Shown here piece by piece: positions 10,277 to 17,945 of a stretch of 64,000 bases of DNA. Source of the stretch: Quadrisphaera setariae. GTDB taxonomy: Bacteria; Actinomycetota; Actinomycetes; Actinomycetales; Quadrisphaeraceae. Below the pieces are notes generated by a model, which saw only the letters and a program-made list of their open reading frames with translations, did not search any database and had not been told where the DNA came from. The DNA lies in contig NZ_VKAC01000002.1 in assembly GCF_008041935.1 (NCBI RefSeq), forward strand, positions 248,001-312,000. Direction: 5' to 3'. A program made the position numbers and the translations under genes. Each line of letters begins with the position of its first letter. Position 1 is the first letter of the stretch.

Positions 10277-11698
10277 ATGCGCCGCGCGAAGATCGTCTGC
10301 ACGCTGGGGCCGGCACTGGACACCCCGGAACGGATGGCAGCCGTCATCGAGGCCGGGATGGACGTCGCCCGCCTCAACATGTCCCACGGTGACCAGGCCG
10401 ACCACCTGCGTCGCTACAACCTCGTCCGCGAGGCCAGCGACGCCGCTGGCCACGCGGTCGCGATCCTGGCCGACCTCCAGGGCCCGAAGATCCGCCTCGG
10501 TCGCTTCACGGACGGACCGCACCAGCTGGCCGTCGGTGACAGCTTCACCATCACCACCGAGGACGTGCCGGGCACCAAGGAGATCTGCTCCACCACCTAC
10601 AAGGGCCTCGCCGGTGACGTGGCCCCCGGCGACCCGCTGCTCATCGACGACGGCCGCGTGGGCCTGGAGGTCCTCGCGGTCGACGGTCCCCGCGTCCGCA
10701 CGAAGGTCGTCGTGCCGGGCCCGGTCTCCAACAACAAGGGCATCAACCTGCCCGGTGTGGCCGTGAGCGTGCCCGCCCTGTCGGAGAAGGACGCCGACGA
10801 CCTGCGCTGGGCCCTCAAGACCGGCGTGGACTTCATCGCCCTGTCGTTCGTGCGCTCCGGTGCCGACATCCACGACGTCCACGCGATCATGGACGAGGTG
10901 GGCGTCCGCCGCCCGGTCATCGCCAAGGTCGAGAAGCCGCAGGCCGTCGCCGACCTCGACGGCATCGTCGCCGCGTTCGACGGCGTCATGGTCGCCCGCG
11001 GCGACCTGGGCGTGGAGCTCCCGCTGGAGCAGGTCCCGATCGTCCAGAAGCGCGCGGTCGAGCTGTGCCGCCGCAACGCCAAGCCGGTCATCGTGGCCAC
11101 GCAGATGCTCGAGTCGATGATCAGCGCCCCGCGCCCGACGCGCGCTGAGGCCAGCGACGTCGCCAACGCCGTCCTCGACGGCGCTGACGCGCTCATGCTG
11201 TCCGGTGAGACCAGCGTCGGCGAGTTCGCCATCGAGACGGTCCAGACGATGGCCCGGATCATCGCGAACACCGAGAAGGAGGCGCTCGACCGCATCCGCC
11301 CGCTCGGCACCACGCCCCACACCCAGGGCGGTGCGGTGACCTGGGCGGCGCGCGCCATCGCGGAGAACATCGGCGCCAGCCAGCTGGTCACCTTCACGGT
11401 CTCCGGAGACTCGGCCCGCCGCATGGCTCGCCTGCGCTCCCCGATCCCGGCGCTGGCGTTCACGCCCGACGCGGCCACCCGCAACCAGCTCGCCCTGACG
11501 TGGGGCACGGAGCCGTTCCTGGTGCCGTTCGTCGACACCACCGACGACATGGTCGCCCAGGTCGACAAGGCGCTCCTCGAGATCCACCGCGTGGAGAGCG
11601 GCTCGACCGTGGTCATCGTGGCCGGCTCGCTGCCGGGCAAGGTCGGGTCCACCAACGCGATCCGCGTGCACCGCGTGGGCGACGCCAAGAACCAGTAG
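10277..11698 (+). CDS. pyk: Pyruvate kinase
   Basis: Converts phosphoenolpyruvate and ADP to pyruvate and ATP, the last glycolytic step. The 473-aa protein begins MRRAKIVCTLGPA and shows NMSHGD, the substrate-loop ADLQGPKIRLG, the active-site IAKVEKPQAV lysine, MVARGDLGVEL and KPVIVATQMLESM, followed by DVANAVLDGADALMLSGETS; the allosteric C-terminal domain is complete. The ATG has no Shine-Dalgarno sequence and follows a -10 box by 7 nt, so the message is probably leaderless. A palindrome upstream suggests regulated transcription. Length is normal for the family. Confidence 0.97.
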   Translation: MRRAKIVCTLGPALDTPERMAAVIEAGMDVARLNMSHGDQADHLRRYNLVREASDAAGHAVAILADLQGPKIRLGRFTDGPHQLAVGDSFTITTEDVPGTKEICSTTYKGLAGDVAPGDPLLIDDGRVGLEVLAVDGPRVRTKVVVPGPVSNNKGINLPGVAVSVPALSEKDADDLRWALKTGVDFIALSFVRSGADIHDVHAIMDEVGVRRPVIAKVEKPQAVADLDGIVAAFDGVMVARGDLGVELPLEQVPIVQKRAVELCRRNAKPVIVATQMLESMISAPRPTRAEASDVANAVLDGADALMLSGETSVGEFAIETVQTMARIIANTEKEALDRIRPLGTTPHTQGGAVTWAARAIAENIGASQLVTFTVSGDSARRMARLRSPIPALAFTPDAATRNQLALTWGTEPFLVPFVDTTDDMVAQVDKALLEIHRVESGSTVVIVAGSLPGKVGSTNAIRVHRVGDAKNQ

Positions 11699-11702
11699 GA
11701 CG

Positions 11703-11763
11703 ACGACGGCGAGGGGCCGGGTCGGGCGCAGCTGCTGCGCCGGGCCCGGCCCCTCGCCGTCGT
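11703..11763. terminator. Long hairpin after pyk
   Basis: A perfect 19-bp stem with an additional inner stem separated by a mismatch begins 5 bp after the pyk stop. It lies between convergent pyk and the minus-strand HTH gene and could act in both directions. Confidence 0.8.
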
Positions 11764-11798
11764 TCCGGGGCGCAGCTCATCGCGCGGCGGGGGAGCGG

Positions 11799-12590
11799 TC
11801 AGCTCTTGGGGCCGACGTGCTCGTCGAGGATCGCCACGGATGCCTTGCGCGCCACGGAGACCACGTCGCGCCGTGGGTGCGTGTGGGCGACGCCCAGCCG
11901 GTCGAGGGCGGCGCAGCAGATGCTGATGATGTCGGCAGGGGCGTTGCTGAAGAGGTAGCGCGGGTACCCCTCGTAGCGCTGCCCGTTGGCGCCGATCGCC
12001 CAGTTCTGCACGCGGCAGCCGTCGCTGTGGAACAGGCCGCGCAGCAGCCGCCCGGGGTGCTCGTCGACGATGTTCTGCTGCCACGGCTCCAGCACGACGG
12101 GGCGGTCGTGCTTGTGGCCCTCCCCGTGCTGGGGGAGCAAGCAGGGCCAGTGGTGCCACGAGGCGCTGATGGCGCTGCAGCCCTTGAGGCGGCGCCGCCA
12201 GACGCTCGTGCCCGGCTGCACCGCCTTGATGGACGCCTCGACCTCGTCGTTCAGCGCGGGGTACCGATCGTCGTTGTAGATGGACAGCAGCCGCGACGTA
12301 CCGCGCGCGAGCGCGATGTGTCCGTCGCCGAGGTACCAGCCCAGGAGGTGGGCGTACGCGGCTCTGTCGAGCGTTCCGCTCTCGCAGCGCGGGCGAGGGG
12401 CCGATCCGGCGCGGCCCGGGGCGCTGGTCAGCCCCTCACGGCGGATGCGCCTCCGCCACCGCCGGATCGTGTTCACGCAGATGCCGAGCCGGAGCGCGAC
12501 CTGCGCGTCGGTCAGGCCAGCCGCGCGGAGACGGGCTGCTTCCTGCAGGACGGGCCAAGGCGTGGGGGCGGGCACGTGGTGATCGAACAC
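11799..12590 (-). CDS. HTH protein with two LAGLIDADG-like motifs
   Basis: The 263-aa protein has an N-terminal helix-turn-helix resembling transposase/resolvase HTHs (AAGLTDAQVALRLGICVNTIRRWRRRIR, split here as residues 23-50), a basic Pro/Arg linker, then two LAGLIDADG-like helices: LLGWYLGDGH (about 82-91) and LLRGLFHSDG (about 182-191). Between them is a PQHGEGHKHDR segment. This architecture matches freestanding homing-endonuclease-like proteins that are often annotated as transcriptional regulators in actinomycetes. Each LAGLIDADG helix carries an acidic residue (D89, D190), so nuclease activity is possible but unproven. The GTG start lies 29 bp downstream of the 3' end of tRNA-Leu on the same strand, so it may be read through from the tRNA promoter. 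No intron or intein is visible nearby. Confidence 0.75.
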   Translation of the reverse strand: MFDHHVPAPTPWPVLQEAARLRAAGLTDAQVALRLGICVNTIRRWRRRIRREGLTSAPGRAGSAPRPRCESGTLDRAAYAHLLGWYLGDGHIALARGTSRLLSIYNDDRYPALNDEVEASIKAVQPGTSVWRRRLKGCSAISASWHHWPCLLPQHGEGHKHDRPVVLEPWQQNIVDEHPGRLLRGLFHSDGCRVQNWAIGANGQRYEGYPRYLFSNAPADIISICCAALDRLGVAHTHPRRDVVSVARKASVAILDEHVGPKS

Positions 12591-12619
12591 GCGGCCACTG
12601 ACAGCGCCCGGGGGATGTG

Positions 12620-12703
12620 TGCCGGGTGCGGGACTCGAACCCGCACGCCCTTTCGGGCAGAGACTTTTGAGATCTCGGTGTCTGCCTGTTCCACCAACCC
12701 GGC
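12620..12703 (-). tRNA. tRNA-Leu (anticodon CAA)
   Basis: The minus strand folds as an 84-nt class II tRNA. The acceptor stem pairs GCCGGGT with ACCCGGC plus discriminator A. The anticodon stem GAGAT/GTCTC encloses the loop CTCAAAA, giving anticodon CAA (reads UUG). There is a long variable arm, and the T arm contains GGTTCGAGTCC. CCA is not encoded. The gene is intact and has no intron. Confidence 0.95.
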
Positions 12704-12745
12704 GGTGAGGGCACGACCTTCGTCAGGACCCCACTCCACGACCAC

Positions 12746-12751
12746 TAAAGT
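12746..12751 (+). promoter_or_regulatory. -10 box of the pdtaR-like gene, leaderless start predicted
   Basis: TAAAGT ends 7 nt before the GTG at 12759. No Shine-Dalgarno sequence is present. Confidence 0.55.
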
Positions 12752-12758
12752 ACCGGTC

Positions 12759-13370
12759 GTGAGCGAGCAGGGTACCCAGGCGGAGCCGGGCGCGGGGCCG
12801 CGTCGGCGCGTCGTCGTCGCGGAGGACGAGGCGATCATCCGCCTCGACGTCGTCGAGATCCTCCGTGAGGCGGGCTACGACGTGGTCGGAGAGGCCGGTG
12901 ACGGCGAGAGCGCCGTCCGCCTCGTCGAGGAGCTGCAGCCCGACCTGGTGGTCATGGACGTGAAGATGCCCGTCCTGGACGGCATCAGCGCCGCCGAGCG
13001 CATCGGCAAGGCGCGTCTGGCGCCCGTCGTCCTCCTGACGGCGTTCTCCCAGCGCGAGCTGGTGGACCGCGCCCGTGACGCCGGCGCCATGGCCTACGTG
13101 GTCAAGCCCTTCACCTCCGCGGACCTGCTGCCCGCCGTCGAGATCGCCGTCTCCCGCTTCCAGGAGATCGCCGACCTCGAGGAGGAGGTCGCCGACCTCA
13201 CCGAGCGCTTCGAGACCCGCAAGCGCGTCGAGCGGGCCAAGGGCCTGCTCATGACCCGCATGGGGCTCTCCGAGCCCGAGGCGTTCCGCTGGATCCAGAA
13301 GACCTCCATGGACCGCCGGCTGACGATGCGCGAGGTCGCCGACGCGGTGCTGAGCCAGGTCAGCAGCTGA
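12759..13370 (+). CDS. pdtaR: ANTAR-domain response regulator, PdtaR type
   Basis: RNA-binding antiterminator output of a two-component system; in mycobacteria PdtaR is phosphorylated by PdtaS and binds RNA hairpins. The 203-aa protein has a receiver domain with acidic pocket E22/D23, phosphoacceptor D67 (VVMDVKMP), T94 and K116 (VVKPF). A coiled-coil linker (about 130-145) leads to a C-terminal ANTAR domain with KRVERAKGLLMTRMGLSEPEAF and WIQKTSM. I chose the GTG at 12759 because it follows a -10 box and gives a short tail before the receiver domain. No pdtaS-like kinase gene is in the window. It is divergent from tRNA-Leu. Confidence 0.92.
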   Translation: MSEQGTQAEPGAGPRRRVVVAEDEAIIRLDVVEILREAGYDVVGEAGDGESAVRLVEELQPDLVVMDVKMPVLDGISAAERIGKARLAPVVLLTAFSQRELVDRARDAGAMAYVVKPFTSADLLPAVEIAVSRFQEIADLEEEVADLTERFETRKRVERAKGLLMTRMGLSEPEAFRWIQKTSMDRRLTMREVADAVLSQVSS

Positions 13371-13527
13371 CCCGCGGCTGAGCTCCGGGTGACGGGCGGT
13401 CACCGGGGGTGCTGAGCAAGATTCACAGCACCTTCGGAGGCCGCCCGCACGCGCGTCCGAGGCGCGTCTAGGTCACGGATGCACAACAACCGAGGTCAGG
13501 ACCTCCTCGGGCGGGCTCGCAGGCGCT

Positions 13528-13533
13528 TACGGT
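13528..13533 (+). promoter_or_regulatory. Candidate -10 box of the binding-protein gene
   Basis: TACGGT would give a start near 13540 and a leader of about 47 nt that contains the GAGAGG ribosome binding site at 13575. No clear -35. Confidence 0.3.
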
Positions 13534-13586
13534 CGCCAGACCCGCGCGGCGCCGCACGTGAGCGCCGCACCCCCGAGAGGACCTCC

Positions 13587-14894
13587 ATGATCCGATCCCT
13601 GCGCGGAGCCGGCGCCTTCGCCGTGCTCGGCGTCGCCTCCCTCACCCTGGCCGCGTGCGGCGGCGGCAGCAGCGACCCCGCTGCCACGTCCGCAGCGCCG
13701 GCCAGCTCCGACGCCTCCGCGAGCAGCACCGCGGGCACGGAGCAGGCCCCGGTCGAGCCCGGTGACGGCACGCTGACCATCGGCACGCTGCTCCCGCAGA
13801 CCGGTTCCCTCGCCTTCCTCGGTCCGCCGGAGTTCGCCGGCGTGCAGCTGGCCCTCAACGACATCAACGCCGCCGGTGGCTACAACGGCAAGGACGTCGT
13901 CTACAACCAGACGGACTCCGGCGACACGACCACCAACATCGCCTCGCAGTCGGTCGACCGCCTGATCGCCGCGAAGACCGACGCCATCATCGGCGCCGCC
14001 TCCTCGGGCGTCTCCAAGACCGTCATCGACGCCATCACCGGCGCCGGCGTCATCCAGGTCAGCCCGGCCAACACCTCGCCGGACTTCACCGACTACCCCG
14101 ACCGCGGCCTCTACTGGCGCACGGCGCCGTCCGACGTGCTCCAGGGCCGCGTCATGGGCGACCTGCTCCTGCAGGACAACCACCTCGACGTCGCGACCAT
14201 CACGCTGGACGACCCGTACGGCTCCGGCCTGCAGTCGAACATCCAGAAGTCGCTCGAGGCCGGCGGCGGCAAGATCGTGGCGAACAAGGTGTTCAACCCC
14301 GACGCCGCGACCTTCGACTCGATCGCCTCCGAGGTGTCCGCCGCCAAGCCCGAGGCCGTCGTGGTCATCGGCTTCGAGCAGACCGTCCAGATCATCCAGG
14401 CGATGATCGCCCAGGGCATCGGCCCGGACAAGATGCCGATCTACTTCGTCGACGGCAACCTGGCCGACTACTCGACCGACTTCCCGGCCGGCACGCTGAA
14501 GGGCGTCAAGGGCACCCTGCCCGGCGCGAAGACCAGCGACGACTTCCGCCAGCGGCTGCTGCAGGTGGACCCGAAGCTGACCGACTTCAGCTACGCCCCC
14601 GAGTCCTACGACGCGACCGTGCTCGTGGCGCTGGCCGCGGCCGCCGCCAAGGACGACAGCGGCACCGCCGTCGCTTCCAAGATGCAGGAGGTCTCCGAGG
14701 GCGGCACCAAGTGCACCGCCTACAAGGAGTGCCTGGACCTGCTGAACGCCGGCACGGACATCGACTACGACGGCTTCTCCGGCCCGATCGACTTCAGCGC
14801 CAAGGGTGACCCCACCAAGGCGACGATCGGCATCTACCAGTACGGCGACGACAACAAGTACACCAACGTCGACTACATCACCGGCTCCCTGTGA
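13587..14894 (+). CDS. Branched-chain amino-acid-type ABC importer, substrate-binding lipoprotein
   Basis: Extracellular binding protein of the LivK type (Peripla_BP_6 fold), anchored by lipid. The 435-aa product starts MIRSLRGAGAF, with a signal peptide ending in a lipobox (L21-A-A-C24), followed by an Ala/Ser-rich linker of about 30 residues and the mature domain (GTLLPQTGSLAFLGPPEFAG). A good GAGAGG ribosome binding site precedes ATG 13587 by 6 nt. The matching permease and ATPase genes lie immediately downstream on the opposite strand, tail to tail, an uncommon arrangement for one transporter. The true substrate cannot be read from the sequence; branched-chain amino acids are an inference from the family. 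Confidence 0.88.
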   Translation: MIRSLRGAGAFAVLGVASLTLAACGGGSSDPAATSAAPASSDASASSTAGTEQAPVEPGDGTLTIGTLLPQTGSLAFLGPPEFAGVQLALNDINAAGGYNGKDVVYNQTDSGDTTTNIASQSVDRLIAAKTDAIIGAASSGVSKTVIDAITGAGVIQVSPANTSPDFTDYPDRGLYWRTAPSDVLQGRVMGDLLLQDNHLDVATITLDDPYGSGLQSNIQKSLEAGGGKIVANKVFNPDAATFDSIASEVSAAKPEAVVVIGFEQTVQIIQAMIAQGIGPDKMPIYFVDGNLADYSTDFPAGTLKGVKGTLPGAKTSDDFRQRLLQVDPKLTDFSYAPESYDATVLVALAAAAAKDDSGTAVASKMQEVSEGGTKCTAYKECLDLLNAGTDIDYDGFSGPIDFSAKGDPTKATIGIYQYGDDNKYTNVDYITGSL

Positions 14895-14938
14895 CCTGCA
14901 GGTAGCCGCTGGCAGCCGATGGGCTGCCCGGACCGCGC

Positions 14939-14974
14939 CGAGGGCGCCGCTCCCACCCGGGGGCGGCGCCCTCG
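14939..14974 (+). terminator. Hairpin after the binding-protein gene
   Basis: A perfect 12-bp stem with a 12-nt loop begins 45 bp after the stop codon. No T tract. Confidence 0.7.
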
Positions 14975-15143
14975 CTGCGTGTGGCCGGGGGGCGAGGCCT
15001 GCGACCCCGCAGATCCGCGAGGCCCCCGGGGCGGGCCCCAGGGGCGCACGGGCGGGTCCCGGGTGGCAGAGGCTGTCCTCGGGGCGGCCCAGGGCGCGTC
15101 CGTCGTCGTCCTGAGCCCTCCACGGGCGGCCGGGAGCGGAGGA

Positions 15144-15189
15144 CGACGACGAGGGGCGCCACCCGGCCGGGTGGCGCCCCTCGTCGTCG
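15144..15189. terminator. 46-bp perfect palindrome, bidirectional terminator
   Basis: Two 23-nt arms are exactly self-complementary with no spacer, centred between 15166 and 15167. It lies 11 bp beyond the livF stop and between two converging units, so it is best read as a two-way terminator or transcription barrier. Confidence 0.8.
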
Positions 15190-15200
15190 GTGCGGGCTGC

Positions 15201-15980
15201 TCAGTTCTTGGCGAGCGTGCCCAGGTAGAGCTCGATGACCTTCGGGTCGTTCGCGAGGTCGCGACCGGTGCCCGTGTAGGCGTTGCGACCCTGGTCCAGC
15301 ACGTAGGCGCGGTCGCAGATCTGCAGGCACCGCGCGGCGTTCTGCTCGACCATGACCACGGACGTGCCGGTCTTGTTGATCTGGCGGGTGCGCAGGAACA
15401 CCTCGTCCTGCATGGCGGGTGACAGGCCCGCGCTGGGCTCGTCGAGCAGCAGCACCGACGGGTCCATCATGAGGGCCCGGCCCATCGCCACCATCTGGCG
15501 CTCACCGCCGGACAGGGACCCGGCGCGCTGGGCCCGCCGGGTGCCGAGGGCGGGGAACAGCTCCGTGACCACGTCGAACCGCTCCTTGAAGCGGTTCGGC
15601 GCCTGGTAGCAGCCCATCTGGAGGTTCTCCTCGATGGTCAGCGACGGGAAGACGTTGTTGTTCTGCGGCACGAAGCCGACGCCCTGCCGCACGAGGCGGT
15701 CGGCGCGCAGCCCGGTGATCTCCTCGCCCTTGAGCCTCACGCTCCCGGAACGGATCTTCACCAGGCCGAACAGCGCCTTGAGGAAGGTGGACTTCCCGGC
15801 GCCGTTGGGGCCGATGATGCCGACCAGCTCACCCTCGTGGCAGTACAGGTCGGTGCCGTTGAGGATGTTCACCCCGGGGAAGTACCCGGCCACCAGCTCG
15901 TCGGAGCGCAGCACGGCCCCTTCGGCGGCGGCGACGTGCACCGACCGGTCCTGGATGGTCGTGGCCCCCGCGCCGCTCAT
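15201..15980 (-). CDS. livF: Branched-chain amino-acid-type ABC importer ATPase LivF
   Basis: Second nucleotide-binding subunit of the high-affinity importer. The 259-aa product has Walker A GPNGAGKST, a Q-loop VGFVPQNNNVFPSLTI, the ABC signature LSGGERQ, Walker B VLLLDEPSAG and the H-loop region VVMVEQNA, in which glutamine-asparagine replaces the switch histidine as usual in LivF. The start ATG overlaps the livG stop as ATGA, so translation is coupled. It is the last gene of the minus-strand livH-livM-livG-livF operon. Confidence 0.93.
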   Translation of the reverse strand: MSGAGATTIQDRSVHVAAAEGAVLRSDELVAGYFPGVNILNGTDLYCHEGELVGIIGPNGAGKSTFLKALFGLVKIRSGSVRLKGEEITGLRADRLVRQGVGFVPQNNNVFPSLTIEENLQMGCYQAPNRFKERFDVVTELFPALGTRRAQRAGSLSGGERQMVAMGRALMMDPSVLLLDEPSAGLSPAMQDEVFLRTRQINKTGTSVVMVEQNAARCLQICDRAYVLDQGRNAYTGTGRDLANDPKVIELYLGTLAKN

Positions 15981-16957
15981 GCTCGGCCGCCCTTCGCGTC
16001 GTCGTCGCTGTGCTCGGCGGCGATCTCCGCCTCGACCTCGGCCTCGACGGCCCTCTCCAGCGCCTCCGCGGCGGAGTCGTCGGCGAGGGAGACGTCGTGG
16101 TGGCCGCCGAGGTAGGCCTCGATGACGGCGGGATCGGCCATGACGGAGTCCGGCGGGCCCTCCGCGACGACCTTGCCCTGCGCCATGACGACCACCCAGT
16201 CGGCGATGTCGCGGACCATGTCCATGTCGTGCTCGACGAAGAGCACCGTCATGCCCTGCTCGCGCAGGTCCTTGACGTGGCCCAGCAGCGACTGCGTCAG
16301 CGCGGGGTTCACCCCGGCCATCGGCTCGTCGAGCATGACCACCTGCGGGTCGCTCATGAGCGCCCGGGCCATCTCGAGGAGCTTGCGCTGGCCGCCGGAG
16401 AGGCTGCCGGCGAAGTCGTCGGCCTTCGTGTCGAGCTTGAAGCGTCCGAGGAGCTCCATGGCGCGCTCGGTGTTGGCCTTCTCCTGGCTGCGCCAGGTGC
16501 CGGCGAACGCCGCGCGCAGCAGGCTCTCGCCCTTCTGGCCGGAGGCGCCCAGCAGCATGTTCTGCATCACCGTCAGGCGCGAGAGCGCCTTGGTGAGCTG
16601 GAACGTGCGGACCATGCCGCGCCGGGCCACCTTGTGGGCGGGCACCCGCGCCAGGTCCGTCCCGTCGAACGACCACTTCCCCTCGTCCGGCCTGTCGAAG
16701 CCGGTCAGCAGGTTGAAGAACGTGGTCTTGCCGGCGCCGTTGGGCCCGATCAGCGCGGTGATCGCACCGCGCTGGACCTCCACGTGGTCGACGGACACGG
16801 CGGCGAGGCCGCCGAAGCGGCGCACCACGCCGTCGGCGACGAGCACCGGGTCCGGCTTCTCAGCCCCGGGCACGCGGGGGACGTCGGCCAGCGCGCGCGT
16901 CGCGGCCTGCTTGCGAGTGCCCTCTGCCGCAGCAGGGGCGGTCGTGTCACCGGCCAT
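15977..16957 (-). CDS. livG: Branched-chain amino-acid-type ABC importer ATPase LivG
   Basis: First nucleotide-binding subunit. The 326-aa protein carries Walker A GPNGAGKTT, GMVRTFQLTKALSRLT (Q-loop), signature LSGGQRK, Walker B VVMLDEPMAG and switch EHDMD, followed by the LivG-type extension around VIEAYLGG. It is longer than a standard LivG (about 255 aa) because of a roughly 35-residue N-terminal tail and an acidic 40-residue C-terminal tail. It overlaps livM by 11 bp and livF by 4 bp. Confidence 0.93.
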   Translation of the reverse strand: MAGDTTAPAAAEGTRKQAATRALADVPRVPGAEKPDPVLVADGVVRRFGGLAAVSVDHVEVQRGAITALIGPNGAGKTTFFNLLTGFDRPDEGKWSFDGTDLARVPAHKVARRGMVRTFQLTKALSRLTVMQNMLLGASGQKGESLLRAAFAGTWRSQEKANTERAMELLGRFKLDTKADDFAGSLSGGQRKLLEMARALMSDPQVVMLDEPMAGVNPALTQSLLGHVKDLREQGMTVLFVEHDMDMVRDIADWVVVMAQGKVVAEGPPDSVMADPAVIEAYLGGHHDVSLADDSAAEALERAVEAEVEAEIAAEHSDDDAKGGRA

Positions 16958-17936
16958 CGAGAGCCAGCTCCCTCCGGTCGCCGAAGATGCCTTGCGGCCT
17001 GTAGATCATGAGCAGCATGAGCGCGAGCCCCACCAGCATGAACCGGACCTGGCCGACCTGCGTGGTCGACATGAGCCCGTCGGGGATCCAGCCCTCGGCG
17101 ATGGCGCCGCGCAGGACGCCGTCGGTGAGGGACAGCACCACCCAGAAGATCGCCGCGCCGACCACGGGGCCGAGCACGCGGGCGGCGCCGCCGAGCAGCA
17201 GCACGGTGTAGGCGAAGAACGTGAAGGCGGTGGCGTAGTTGTCGGGCTGGACCGCCGCGCGACCCACCGAGAACACGAAGCCCGCCAGGGTGCCCACGAG
17301 GCCCCCCAGGACGAGCGCCTGCATCTTGTACGCGTAGACGTTCTTGCCGAGGGCGCGCACGGCGTCCTCGTCCTCGCGGATGCCCTTGAGCACGCGCCCC
17401 CACGGGCTGCGCATGAGCGCCCAGGTGACCAGCGCGACGAACGCGACCAGCAGCCAGCCGACGAGCAGGACCCACGTGGTCCGCTCGTTGTTCTGCCACG
17501 GGCCGAAGCCGTACGTGCCCTGGGGGAACGGGTTCATGGCGTAGAAGTCGTCGGCGAAGCCGGTGAGGCCGTTGGAGCCGCCGGTGTAGGCGCCCAGGCT
17601 GTTCGACCGCGCCAGCAGGCGCACCACCTCGGAGGCCGCGATGGTGGCGATGGCGAGGTAGTCGGCTCGCAGCCGCAGCGTGGGGACGCCGAGCAGCAGC
17701 GCGAAGACCACCGAGCCGAGGAGGCCGACGAGCACGCCCACCCAGAAGGGCAGCCCGGCGATGCTCACGATGCTGGCGATGCCGTAGGAGCCGATGGCCA
17801 CGAACGCGGCCTGGCCGAAGTTCAGCAGGCCCGCGTAGCCGAACTGGATGTTCAGGCCGAGCGCCGCGAGGGCGTAGATGACGGTGTCGAGGCCGATCGC
17901 CGCGGCGAGGGCGTTGTTGAGGATGGAGATGTCCAT
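16947..17936 (-). CDS. livM: Branched-chain amino-acid-type ABC importer permease LivM
   Basis: Membrane subunit of the importer, 329 aa with about eight to ten hydrophobic helices. Family signatures are LNIQFGYAGLLNFGQAAFVAIG near the N terminus (shown over two helices) and the coupling region WGRVLKGIREDEDAVRALGKN, which contacts the ATPase. A GAGAGG ribosome binding site lies 5 nt before the ATG. It is 9 bp after livH and overlaps livG. Confidence 0.92.
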   Translation of the reverse strand: MDISILNNALAAAIGLDTVIYALAALGLNIQFGYAGLLNFGQAAFVAIGSYGIASIVSIAGLPFWVGVLVGLLGSVVFALLLGVPTLRLRADYLAIATIAASEVVRLLARSNSLGAYTGGSNGLTGFADDFYAMNPFPQGTYGFGPWQNNERTTWVLLVGWLLVAFVALVTWALMRSPWGRVLKGIREDEDAVRALGKNVYAYKMQALVLGGLVGTLAGFVFSVGRAAVQPDNYATAFTFFAYTVLLLGGAARVLGPVVGAAIFWVVLSLTDGVLRGAIAEGWIPDGLMSTTQVGQVRFMLVGLALMLLMIYRPQGIFGDRRELALDGR

Positions 17937-17945
17937 GGTGGCCTC

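Larger units (their letters stand above)
14895..15200. other. Non-coding interval between convergent units
   Basis: About 306 bp separate the binding-protein stop from the livF stop. It holds two strong hairpins (listed separately) and GC-rich sequence in which I see no gene or promoter. Confidence 0.7.

Noticed and set aside
12590-12760. Search for an integrated element at the tRNA-Leu 3' end
   Set aside because: No direct repeat of the tRNA 3' end, integrase or foreign-looking composition was seen nearby, so no att site is claimed.
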